Below are positions 1-10,100 of a stretch of DNA of 64,000 nt, piece by piece; position 1 is the first letter of the stretch; the number at the start of each line of letters is the position of its first letter. The DNA comes from Aquatica leii (lineage: Eukaryota > Arthropoda > Insecta > Coleoptera > Lampyridae), in the NCBI GenBank assembly GCA_035610365.1, contig CM069432.1, positions 105,853,529 to 105,917,528 of the forward strand. The letters are read 5' to 3'. Under the pieces are notes generated by a model. That model ran no database searches. It had not been told where the DNA came from and worked only from the letters and a program-made list of their open reading frames with translations. Position numbers and translations under genes: made by a program.

Positions 1-555
1 CATAGTGGTATACATGGCAATATGGAAGTCGATAGATTGGCTAAAAGTGAAATTACGTCAAACAGCAAATACACCAATTACCTCGCCATTAATGATTTAT
101 TCCCAGTTATTAAAGGACATTGTCAGTTGCTATGGAATTTAAAATAGAAAGAATTTAGTAGTAATTCAAAATCATTCTATCACAATGTTCACCCAAATAT
201 TCCTTCGCATCATTGGTACCAAAAGAAGATTTGCCTCAGCAGATGTTTTATATCTACCATTAGTAGAATCAAATTATACCATGGAAGATTTCCTTCACAT
301 CTTTTTAGAATCGGTATAAACGATACTCCTTTTTGCGAATGCGGAGAAGTAGGTGATATTAATCATCCTTTATTTAACTGCCGGTTAAATTACTATCACA
401 GTAACAACTTACTTAAAATTCTTAATAACAATGGTTTTCCTTCTCCAGTGTGGTTACCTAATATCTTAAATAGTAATAATATTAATATCTTCAAATATTT
501 ATACACATTTCTACAGGTAACGAAAACATGTATAAGGCACTATATTCATAAGTAA
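1..555 (+). pseudogene. 3' end of non-LTR retrotransposon ORF2 (RNase H plus CCHC tail), I-like clade
   Basis: Frame 1 reads from the window edge to TAA at 553-555. The first residues (HSGIHGNMEVDRLAK) are the last conserved block of the RNase H domain that follows the reverse transcriptase in I/LOA-type elements. About 100 residues on comes a terminal zinc-knuckle pattern, C-x-C-x7-H-x4-C, at roughly 337-383, again typical of the ORF2 C terminus. One in-frame stop (TAG, 145-147) breaks the frame and no frameshift is needed, so this copy is dead but fairly young. The RT and endonuclease lie outside the window. The clade call rests on RNase H plus the CCHC tail; exact placement needs the upstream RT. 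Confidence 0.8.
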
Positions 556-610
556 AATGTATAAAAATATTTCGTGACTAATACCCTAGATGGTAAGGTC
601 AAAAAAAAAA
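556..610 (+). other. 3' UTR and A-tail of the non-LTR element
   Basis: A short untranslated stretch follows the ORF2 stop and ends in an A run at 601-610, the usual 3' terminus of a target-primed non-LTR insertion. Beyond it the sequence changes to ordinary AT-rich DNA and then a palindrome-cored repeat. Confidence 0.55.
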
Positions 611-639
611 TTAATGTTATCTTAAAAATTTAAATTAAT

Positions 640-1190
640 CAATAAATAAATTAATTGGATTTTAAAAATGTAACTTATTTGTGCACGCTTAGATAACGTG
701 AATTTTAACTGAATTAAATATATTTTAGATCTAATCGATGCTTAAAGTAATAATGTTTTTAAACAATTATAGAAAAGTTAGCAAAAAATACTTCATTTAT
801 CTATTTATTTCTGTTTATTAATCACAATTACGAATTACGTAAAAATTAACCCTATTAAACTAATGACAACTATCACAATCATTCACTTGATTTTTAATTT
901 GAAATTAACAACTTAAATTTTATGTAGTAACAAGTACAAAGATTGTAATAATTCTAGTAATAAAAAATTTTTTATATAGACTACGCTTGAGAAGATAATT
1001 ATAATCTGCGCGACTTATATCTCTCGACGCTTTGCGTCTAGCAATATAATTTGTCGCTTAAGTTATAATCATAAACATTTTAACCTTGATATATAATATA
1101 CTATTTTGCACTACTGGTTGTATAAGCTTTATTATTACCTACACATAAATTGTAAAGCTTTTTAAACGCAGGTAACTAATATTTTATTTC
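640..1190 (+). repeat. Palindrome-cored interspersed repeat, copy A
   Basis: This matches other copies at about 1191-1590, 18527-18660, 20480-21260, 38666-39379 and 63768-64000. The unit holds about 330 bp of AT-rich sequence, then an imperfect hairpin (about 970-1106) whose outer arms contain TTGAGAAG and a degraded CTTCTCAA and whose apex is GACGC-TTT-GCGTC. A side module (1107-1190) is itself repeated in inverted form next to copy B. No protein is encoded. It behaves like a non-autonomous DNA transposon or foldback repeat, but I cannot assign a superfamily. Confidence 0.7.
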
Positions 1191-1590
1191 TAATTATTTT
1201 TATCTTATAAATCACAATTACAAATTACGTAAAAATTAATTCTATTTAACTAATGACAATTATGACTCTCACTCACTTAATTTTTAACTTGAAATTAACG
1301 TTTTGAATTTTAAATTTGATTGAGTAACAACTAAAAATAATTCTAGTAGAGAAAAAAAATGTATACAGACCACACTTGAGAAGATGAATATAACCTGCGT
1401 GATTTATATCTCGCGAAATAATGTGCTTCAGTTATAATCATACACCTTTCAACCTTGGTATATAATATACTATTATTAACCAGTACTTAATAATGAAATA
1501 TTATGTATCTGCGCTTAAAACACTGTCACTTCCCAAGCTACTATTATACCTAATAATGAAAGCTTATACAACTAGTAAAAAAAACAATTA
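1191..1590 (+). repeat. Palindrome-cored interspersed repeat, copy B (5' truncated)
   Basis: Homology to copies A and E begins in mid-unit near 1203. The hairpin is at about 1355-1475, but its apical GACGC/GCGTC stem is gone. The side module at 1476-1590 is the reverse complement of the 1107-1190 module of copy A, so A and B together form a larger inverted arrangement around 1.2 kb. Confidence 0.65.
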
Positions 1591-1852
1591 TAATATACCT
1601 TGTAAAAGATTGTGTAATCAATTCAAATTCAGGTAGGTACGTCAAGTAAATATTTAAAAATCATTTTTTAAATGGCATATATTTGTGTTTATTTTTATTA
1701 ACTTAATATGATTATTTAAAACAATACCGCTATTAAAACTTATAAATGTAATTATCAATAATAATAACCCGATAAACAAAGTGCACAAAAAATGGTTAAT
1801 ATAGAAGTTTATTTTTTCCATTAATTCTTTTGATAACTCTAAATGGGTTTTA

Positions 1853-2295
1853 TTATATTATTGTATTTTATTTTTTATTTTTAGTAAATATCAAAACCTT
1901 CCCATTATTATTAATTTTTATTTTAATAAACGCTACCTGTTTTGACATTAATTTTAATTAATTATTTCAAATATTTAATTTGATTAATATATATTGGTAA
2001 GTTTATTTATTTTTATAACTTTTTGATTTTATTATAATTTATATTATTTTTCAGATTTCTATATTTATTATTTTGAAAGTTAATATTTGAAGTTCAGTTT
2101 TTTCAATTTTTTAATTTTTTCAATTCTAATGTAGTAAGTTTATGTTTAATTAAGATTTAATTTTATCTTTTTTATTTTATAGTATTCGCCTGAAGATGAC
2201 ACTAAGTCAAAACATGTAACGTTTATTAAAATAAAAATAAATAATAATGGAAAGGTTTTGAGATTTATTAGAAATAAAATAAAATAATGGTTAAT
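1853..2295. repeat. Penelope-type terminal inverted repeats with a degenerate hammerhead-like motif
   Basis: Two near-identical arms lie in inverted orientation: 1892-1946 and 2206-2260, with weaker extension to 1853 and 2295. Next to the right arm is CTGAAGA (2190-2196), TGAC-actaa-GTCA (2197-2209) and AAAAC, which is the order of a hammerhead core (CUGAUGA, stem II, GAAA) in degraded form. Known Penelope-like elements carry such motifs in their terminal repeats. The RT fragment at 2590-2740 fits this origin. Confidence 0.5.
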
Positions 2296-2589
2296 GTAAC
2301 ATCTTAAAAACGTTTTTTTTAACACGTTCAACGTTATAATAATGTTTGTAAGTGACATAAAAATGTCAAATAAGTCCACTACCGATCCGCTTCTCTGATA
2401 CCAAGAACATACATTCTTACAACGGCAATTAAAAAACGTTTCTGTGACGCTTTGTTCAATTTATTATGAATATGTAACAAGATAATATTTTATTTGCATT
2501 TATTCTTTGACGGCACAAATCGTTTGATAAATAAAAAATTAAAATATATACATTTCCTAACCTGATTTGATTTGCAGTTGACGCAACTA

Positions 2590-2740
2590 ATGACTTTCTT
2601 GATTATTTTTAAGGTTTTCGCGGCTATGATCATCCAAATCTGCTTTTCGTAATTTGGTTTTGATGATCTCCAGTGTTGTTTGTAGTGGCACTTTTGTGAA
2701 GAGAGATGTCACATAAAACTGACTAAAATGTCTTTTGATT
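2590..2740 (-). pseudogene. Penelope-like element RT fragment (motif A region)
   Basis: Read on the minus strand, the first third encodes VTSLFTKVPLQTTLEIIKT, which matches the Penelope RT motif-A block (DV.SLFT.VP). The catalytic Asp position is occupied by Tyr (FYVTSLFT), so this copy is inactive. The rest, up to a stop near 2595, is lysine-rich and consistent with the segment after motif A. No other RT motif is joined to it. Only about 50 codons survive. Confidence 0.6.
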
Positions 2741-2827
2741 CCAATTTAATAGCCAGGATACTTAGAGGAAAAAATATCAAAGTGACCTTTACTGCAACAA
2801 ATAAAATACTCGCCAATTTCAATGTTG

Positions 2828-2905
2828 GCTAAATCCCAAAACTTCTGGATTTTAATGGCTTTTTTCTATAGTCTAGGGCCTAGGCCAGAAGTTTTCGGAT
2901 TTAGC
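2828..2905. repeat. 78-bp hairpin repeat
   Basis: The 21-bp arms at 2828-2848 and 2885-2905 are reverse complements with one mismatch, and a further short palindrome (GGGCCTAGGCC) lies inside. It may be a solo MITE end or a relic stem. No coding content. Confidence 0.5.
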
Positions 2906-3224
2906 AAACATATGGATAATAGAATCGATCTAGCACTAGAATGGAAAAATATGCATCGGAAGACTAATGAATCAAAACCGTTACGAACCACTGACCAGAA
3001 CGGCGTAATACAAAGGCTTGTCAGGATCCTATTCCTTCAGTTTCAATTTTTCTAAAAAACACAGCGACATGACTGTCGAAACGCCAAATATTGTAATTTT
3101 TTAAAGTTTGTAAGCTTTCTAAGTTTTATGAATTTTGTGAAAAGTGTAAATAATAACGCGGTTCAAACTCTTAAAGTATTTATTTGTTAAAAAATATATT
3201 GCATAATCTTTTGCTTGGACCGAG

Positions 3225-3312
3225 ATGATTATAATCGGGCGCAGGGTTTGATCCGTTCATCTTCGGCTCAACACTAGTATGATAAAATTTATGCCAACTG
3301 AGCTATCAACAG
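3225..3312 (-). repeat. tRNA-derived SINE-like sequence or tRNA pseudogene
   Basis: On the minus strand a canonical RNA polymerase III A box (TAGCTCAGTTGG, 3294-3305) is followed about 40 bp later by a B box (GATCAAACC, 3245-3253). The region between does not fold into a convincing anticodon arm, and no clean acceptor stem closes the structure. A tRNA-derived SINE head or a decayed tRNA is therefore more likely than a working tRNA gene. Confidence 0.5.
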
Positions 3313-4116
3313 TAGATACATGTTAAAACATAGATCCGTTTTTTGTATTAATACTTACATAAGTATTTTTTCTTTGTTACGATAAAAGTGTATTTTACGT
3401 GCAATAAATTATTGCAACGGGTTCTGATTTAGCTTTTGTAAGTATGTTTAAAGTTATGTACAAAGTAGGTATGCATAGTGTTGTAAAAAACCGGTTTCCT
3501 TTCTGTGCGGTTTTTTTAACAAAAAAAAAACACAACAGTTTGCGGTTTTTCTGGCAGAGTGTGGTATAATATCATAAAATGTTGCATGACAAAAGTAATT
3601 TTATTTACGTAATGACAGTAATTAGGATACTAATGCAATAGCAAAATTGAAATACAAAAAAATTGTAAACCATTAATAAAATACTGTATATACTGCACGT
3701 GCAATAAATAAGAGATGAACATGCATTACTGCTTTTTTCTGGTTTTCAGAAACAGCCTTCAAACGCTTGCGGTAAAAATCATGTGTATCTTTTCAATTGT
3801 AATATATAAAAACAGCTTAGGCATCATAGTTCATTTGAAGAATATTTTTGGAAGCTTTCTTTCTTTTATTAAACGACTGTTTTATTAACGAGCAAGTAAA
3901 ATAATAAATACAATTTTGAAATATGGTTTGCATATTAATTGTATCTGATCTAAATTTTATAACATAAAATTCATTGTATTTGATGAGTTAGTGTTTTATT
4001 AATCAGAAGACGTACAAATCACTTTGCTTGCCGTGTATATTTGACGGATCTGTTCGATATGTTTTAATTTTGGTCAAATTATTTTATAAACACTCAGATA
4101 ATTTAAAATTAAAAAA
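3313..4116. other. AT-rich DNA, no gene seen
   Basis: I see no coding signal. A small hairpin at about 3480-3535 (arms around AAAAAACCG and CGGTTTTTT) is the only structure. Confidence 0.5.
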
Positions 4117-4290
4117 AGCGACTTTCGGCTTAGACCGCGTAGTGGTTAAACACCCAGACTTAGGCTTGGTCCTAGCTCTTCTTGAGAGCCAAAACAAGAA
4201 GTAGAACTTGGCCTTTGTCGTATTGTCGTTTGTGAACACAAACAAACTGACGTTTTGCAAGACATTGCAGCTTGCTTCTTCAGAGTGGTA
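4117..4290 (-). mobile_element. Truncated copy of the AGCGACTTTCGG MITE
   Basis: It starts with the terminal motif AGCGACTTTCGG and matches the reverse complement of the complete MITE at 34714-34953 until the motif TGGTAAATG near 4288, where homology stops. The second terminal inverted repeat is missing. It lies just upstream of the copy 1 LTR element. Non-coding. Confidence 0.7.
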
Positions 4291-4456
4291 AATGGCCGCC
4301 TCGGTATGTAATCTACAATTTTTTTTGCACGTATTAATTGCTATCTTATTTTATCTTAAACAACGTGTTACGTGCGAAATTTTCACAACGGAGTACCCTG
4401 TATATTGACTTAAAAATTAGTTTCTGGTTTTGACGCCCTCTGCCGACCTTGTTGGT

Positions 4457-4996
4457 TACTGAGAGGCCATTTTGAAGCTCGATTTTTTTTATTGAATTTT
4501 TCATTCTTTATAATTCTTTTTGCTATTTTCTTTAATTGTAATTAGCGTAGGATTACTATCATTCATAGGTAGCCTATATTGTTGACTTTCTCTTGATTTG
4601 GTGTGTGCGATCATAAGTTCTTCTAGCTTTATTGATTCTTTTATCTTTTCTTAGTCTTCCGAGGGTTCGATTTACTCTGCTTTGCTTATTTAGTTATTGC
4701 TGCAAGACTTGACGTCAGAGTTACTTCACTAACTTTTATTTTTTTGATTTTAGTGCTGCAGTTTGACTTTATATTAGCACTTTGCTTACGTTTCTTTTAA
4801 TCGGACTTTTGCTTTGATTTTTGGATTAGCTCGACTACGTCGATTAATTTTTTTTTGCTAATTACCTTAATTACTTGGTAGTGATACTACTTATACTTAC
4901 TGTTATTTTGAGTTTGTGTCGGACATGTGGTAGCAGATTTCTGCTTTGGTTGACTGCTTTGGTTAGTTTTTTGTTTTAATTGTTATTGTTTTAGCT
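4457..4996 (+). other. Conserved untranslated leader of copy 1
   Basis: About 540 bp of T-rich sequence aligns well with the leader of copy 2 (27621-28201 on the minus strand), including a run reading ATCATAAGTTCTTCTAGCTT. No reading frame is visible. Conservation between two independent insertions suggests leader or packaging functions, which is an inference. Confidence 0.55.
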
Positions 4997-6364
4997 ACGT
5001 ATACTTTAGATGAAGAACCACCACTTCTTACTTCATCGGACTCTGATTGGAATGTTACTTTTTCTGGTGAAGATCCTTCTTTACTTATAGAATTTCTTAT
5101 TCGTATCGACGAGTTGTGTTTGTCCCGTGGTGTTTCACAGCATCAACTTTTTCTTTTAGCTTTTGAAGTTTTATCTGGCAAAGCCCTTCTTGTTTTTAGG
5201 ACGAATCGAAGTTCGTTACGTTCGTGGAATGATGTTGCTGCTTTGTTGAAGTCGGAGTTTTTACCTTTGGATTATGATGAGCGCTTGATGGATTCTATTC
5301 GCAGTCGTACGATGGAAGCTGACGAAACCATTGGTACTTACGTTACCTCAACGCGATATCTCTTCCTTCAGCTAGCAGAACCGGTCTCAGAGCAAATGCA
5401 GCTCAAGGTTATTCGTCGGAATCTAACGCCGTGTTATCAACTTCCTTTAACGTTGATTGAGATTACATCTATTACTTAATTAATATCTTTAGGCAAGCGT
5501 TTGGAGTGTAACATCAATTCTCGGGATTCTTTCCACTTCTCAACAACGGAGTTTGGTGACAAAGTTCAAGAGCCATCTGTAATCTTTGCTAGTAAGATTT
5601 CTACTTCCGTTTCTTCTGCTATTCCTGCTAATTGTTCTTCTAATACGTCTACACTTTCTTCTTCTGCATCTACTTCTACTCCCAATACTTATGTTCGTTG
5701 TCGTTCTCAAGGTGCTAAGCCTTTACGTACTGCTCGTTCTCTTCTTTCTCTTCCTTCTAATTTCTTTTCAGTTTTGAGGATTATTAGGCCTACTACTGAT
5801 CTTTAGTATTTAGGTATGATATCTAGAGTTACTGCTTCTCCTCGTCGTTTCTCTCGTTGGTGTGTGGTGAAAAATCTTTTATGTAAGCGTGTACGCATTT
5901 CCTCTTCTGATCCTTGCGTTTGGAAGTTATTCGTACCATCGGACCAGCGCAAGCAACTTATTCAGGATCACCACCTTACATATAATTGTGATCACCTCAG
6001 TGTTAGGCACACTTTAGAAGCTTTTCGCTGTCACTTCTACTGGCCTCATATGAGACCTAAGGTTGCCGAGTTCATACGTTATTGTTCTTGTTCAAACTCG
6101 CAACAAAGCAATCTTATTAAGTTACGTCACGTTTTGCCAGCAACGATGAAGCTTTCCAACACTGGTTTACCGACAAGGTCTACGCGTATACATAAGGATC
6201 GTGCTGTTTCTCCGGATGTAAAAGCCGCTGCTATTGCTTTTGCATCTCTTCCTTCAGTCGCTTCACTTTTTGGGCTTTCGACTTTCGACCTTTGCTATTC
6301 TTTTGTTTTTTTTGTTTGGTTTTGGTGGTTCGAGTCTTTGAATACGTCGTCGGTATCCTGTTAG
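4997..6364 (+). pseudogene. Gag fused to integrase H2C2 zinc-binding domain (copy 1)
   Basis: One frame runs from 4997, where ACG stands at the ATG position of copy 2, to TAG at 6361-6363, a span of about 455 codons. Only two stops interrupt it (TAA 5477-5479; TAG 5804-5806, where copy 2 has Trp) and there is no frameshift. Residues 1-170 are a retrotransposon Gag domain (LSGKALLVFRT; LRSWNDVAALLKSEFLP). A Ser/Thr-rich linker follows. Residues 275-380 are an integrase H2C2 zinc-binding domain (FRCHFYWPHMRPKVAEF, ending in the Cys pair). There is no zinc knuckle, protease, RT, RNase H or DDE core. Copy 2 has the same order, so the fusion belongs to the family and not to this copy alone. Function beyond Gag-like RNA binding and assembly is unknown. 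Confidence 0.8.
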
Positions 6365-7127
6365 TTGTAGCTTGGATGCTACCCAATTGTTCACCCATTT
6401 TACTGTCACCGATATTCTTTCTTTTTGGTTAAGTTCTGCTAAAATTCTTTTTGTTTCTTTCTTCTACATCTTACTTCAGGACAGACTACTTTTCCGTCTG
6501 TATATATTTATATCCGCTTAGTCGGCCTTTTTGGGATTGGTACGTCATCTATAGAATTCTCTCTTCTGCTTTTGGATTTGGTTTTTTTCTTTTCTGGAGT
6601 TTTATATTCCGCTCGTCGGCATTAAAGTCTTGAAGTATACTTTCCACTTTGGGACAGCAATTGGAACGCTCTTGTTCTGTGGCTAACTGTGATATCTTTT
6701 CTCTTCTCTTTCTTTTTTTTTTCTATTATTTTGGGCGGTTGGTTGGGCACCGTAGGGCGGTCTCTCTTTTCGTTCTTTTACGGGGTAAATAACGAATCAG
6801 GCATTAACTACAAGCCTTATCTTTCTCCGTCTTTCTCTATCTCTTATCTTTTCTACTTTTTATTTTTTTCTTCTTGAGCCTATCTATCTTTTCTATGTAC
6901 CAACCATTATTTTTTTTCTTTGATTCTCTTTGTGGTTCGCTTTATGGGCGGTTGGTTTGGCTACCTAGGGAGAGGTAGTCGAGCCGTACTACAACATCTG
7001 TACTCTCTTTTCTCCTTCTATCTTTCTTGCTTTCTTTTCTCTTTTCTTGCTTGGACACTTGCTTCTTTTCCTTGTGATAGCTTTTTCTCTTAAGTGTTCA
7101 CTGCAACAAGACCTAAAGCTTGTAACA
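6365..7127 (+). other. Pyrimidine-rich 3' untranslated region and 3' LTR stub of copy 1
   Basis: Strongly T/C-rich sequence with two related blocks (GGGCGGTTGGTTGGGCACC near 6733 and GGGCGGTTGGTTTGGCTACC near 6948) recalls the duplicated blocks in the 3' part of copy 2. It ends at the CTTGTAACA terminus. Reading frames here are low-complexity products of the base skew. Confidence 0.5.
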
Positions 7128-7131
7128 AACG

Positions 7132-10100
7132 TTGAGCGCAAAACTAATTTGTTTTTTTTTTATTTTGCAACGCGTAAAAGGTATATAATAATATTTTATT
7201 AATGTAAACAATTTTGTAGTTTTTTTTTCTTTTAGAAATAATTATGTTAAAATCGATAATTATGTTATTTCATATTTTACTATCAAAATTTATCAAAAAT
7301 TATGTGACAATTGACATCACTGAACAGAAACTTTTTTCACTCACTCATCTTCTATTAATTCGTAAATAGTTTGACAAAATAGTCTAGTAGACGGCGAAAT
7401 CACTATTATATATTCTTACGCCGAAATCCTTTTCTGTGCATCATTTTCATTGTTGGGTTTAGATGGTCGAGTTATTAATGTATTAACTCTAGTTAGTAAT
7501 TGCAATTTACTATTTGCAGTTACGTAACAATTTTCTCGTATAAGTAGAACAGTCTGTAATAACAAATGCTGCCAGGACAAAGTAAAAAAATACAATATTT
7601 GAACATTTCGAAATCGCTTTTGCGCTTACTAATCTTTTATAATCGTTGTATTAAGTCTTTTATAAAAACAGTTTTATAGTCAATATATGTATGTGTTTTA
7701 GAAATAATCTGATTTTTGTCAAAAAATTATAAAAATAGAACGAACGTTTCAAACGCTTCTATAACGGTTCTAAACGTAACCGTAGAAAAACTTTGTTATA
7801 ACGTTAATAAAATTGCATTTTTTCTGACATATTAAAATAACAATAATAAAACGTATAATATTGGACCATCAAAGTCAACATAAAACTACAACAATAATAC
7901 AACATTTTTTTAACAACGTCAACGAATTTACTGTTTAATGACCAATTTAATGTTTATCGGGAACGGCAACGTAACCTAGTTATTAAAAGTATTCTTATTT
8001 TTTTTTATTTGGAAGTTATTTACAGACAAAAAATATTTTAACAATTTTAAGTTTTCTAATCTTAATCAAAAATTTAACTAGACAATTTTCTTGCAAGCAT
8101 GTAAAAATAACAAATTTGTTATTCTTGTAATGAGTATTTTTGTTTATTAACCTTACATGAAAACTGCTTTAAAATTTTTCCAAAGCATTTCAACATATTT
8201 CAAATAAGGTTTTTTTAATTTAAAAAAAAGCTATAATTATCAATGTTGACACATGTCTGTGATTTATAGGATATTAAAATAATCACAATGTATGTTACAT
8301 ATTTGTTGCTGTAAATAACTTAATGATTTTCTGCAAAATATTGAAACGTTCTCAAAACAATTAGAACATTCGAGGCCATTACCGAAACAGAATATTCTAG
8401 TCTCGCATAAAGTCAAATATAAAAAGTATTCTAAGAAAATTGTAGTCATCCTAAAGTTAAAATCTTCAAACGAAAAGTGCTGTCTAAACTAAACTAAAAA
8501 TTTCAAAAACACAACGGAAACTTTTGAAATAATTATATTTGTATAAAAACATATACGGGTTTAAAAATAAATAACCTAAGTTAAAAAATGTTTTTTGTGT
8601 GGCTCCCTAATGATAGATTCCAAGTATACGCTCTTGCAAATTTATCAGAACATATTTTTTTAATACTTATTGAAGTTGTATAAAATTAACTCATTTTTAT
8701 TTAATTTTACATTTGCTGTTCCATGAAAAAATTGTGAAATTTCTTTTATTAAGCTGATGCAAACAAATTGCTTATAGTAATTGGTAACAACATGACTAAC
8801 TAAGCTTATATTCAAAACTTAAAAAATATATTGACGTAATTATTTGTTTTTGACTACATTAGTTAATAATTTTAAAAATTAGATAAATAAAACCGTTTTT
8901 AACAAAAAAAATACAAAACAAACGTTTTTTGAAAAAACATTATGAATAATAGCATTTATTGAAATAAACACATTGATGCTTTGAAAAAAAAATGATTTTT
9001 ATGGCATAATAAAGTTTAAAAAAATTAATAATATTTAAACAAGTATTGACAAAAATTTAGAAATAAAAAGTAAATATAAATAATATACACGATATTATAG
9101 AAATTTTTGTACAATATATCTAAGTTTTATTTTCATAAACCAAATAACAATAAACCATTAATTTAAAAAACATTTGCAAGTAATAAGAGATTTTGCAGAC
9201 ATAATAAATAATCGCAATTTTACATTCAATTATTTCTGTAAAAAAAAAGACACGTGTTTAGATAAATTTTTTTGTAGCAAGGTGACAATTACACTAATTC
9301 TTAATGTAACAAATAAGCAGTAAATACAAACATTAATTTATGTTACCCTCAACATTGGCGTAAATGTACTTTTATTTACCACTAAAAAATAATAATACGT
9401 ATTTGTTTAAAAACTAAATTAACAATTTACATTTACGTTAACAACCTTGTGTAAAATTAAGAAAAATAATAAACAAATTTTGTTACAACAAAAAATGTTT
9501 TACGTGACAATTAAATATGTTTTTAACTATTAAAAAATGTTATAAAATTGTTATTATTGTTAAATAATTATTTTTATTATTATATTATAAATAGCAACCA
9601 TGAACAGTTTATTTTTTTGTCAAAAAGAGGTTATTTAATAGGTAAACTAAACGATAATCCTATAATTATTCCAAGAACGGTAATAATACAGATATGATTT
9701 GTAAACTAAATTTGCTTAAAATTGAACCAAAAATTAAAATCACAAATAAATTTATGATGTTATTTAAAAAACAAAGTTTTTGTATGTCAAATATACAAAG
9801 ACTTATGACAGAAAAATAAAACCATTAAATGAAATTTTTTAAATTTTACAGAAACAAAAGTTAGAAGGTAAATTAGTTTAGGTAATGTCAAAAAATTAAG
9901 ATCAAAGCTTGTAAAATATTAATGTTAATTTTTCGCTACAGTCGTATAATTAAATTTTATAAAGAAATACAAACAAACATGTTATTATAAATTTTACAAA
10001 AGATGAAAAAGTAAAATAAAATTATATTATAAAAAGGCTTAAAAACTATTTAATCCCTTTTCTATTACAGAAAAACGGAGCATCCTGTATATCAAAAAAT

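Larger units (their letters stand above)
4366..7127 (+). mobile_element. Non-autonomous LTR retrotransposon, Gag plus integrase zinc-domain family, copy 1
   Basis: The element begins TGTTACG and ends CTTGTAACA. It is bracketed by an exact 4-bp target duplication, AACG, at 4362-4365 and 7128-7131. The first 90 bp or so match the U3 start of the 5' LTR of copy 2 (read from its right end on the minus strand). After that LTR sequence is lost and the copy 2 leader sequence begins at about 4457. The 3' LTR is likewise reduced to its terminus. A 1.37-kb reading frame lies inside. Protease, RT, RNase H and the integrase core are absent. Four-base duplications and TG..CA ends suit Ty3/Gypsy. Confidence 0.8.

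Noticed and set aside
3225..3312. Functional tRNA gene
   Set aside because: A and B boxes are present, but no convincing anticodon arm or acceptor stem forms.
5586..5777. Leucine-rich 63-codon frame
   Set aside because: It overlaps the Gag-H2C2 frame in another phase. The hydrophobic composition is a shadow of Ser codons (TCT) in the linker.
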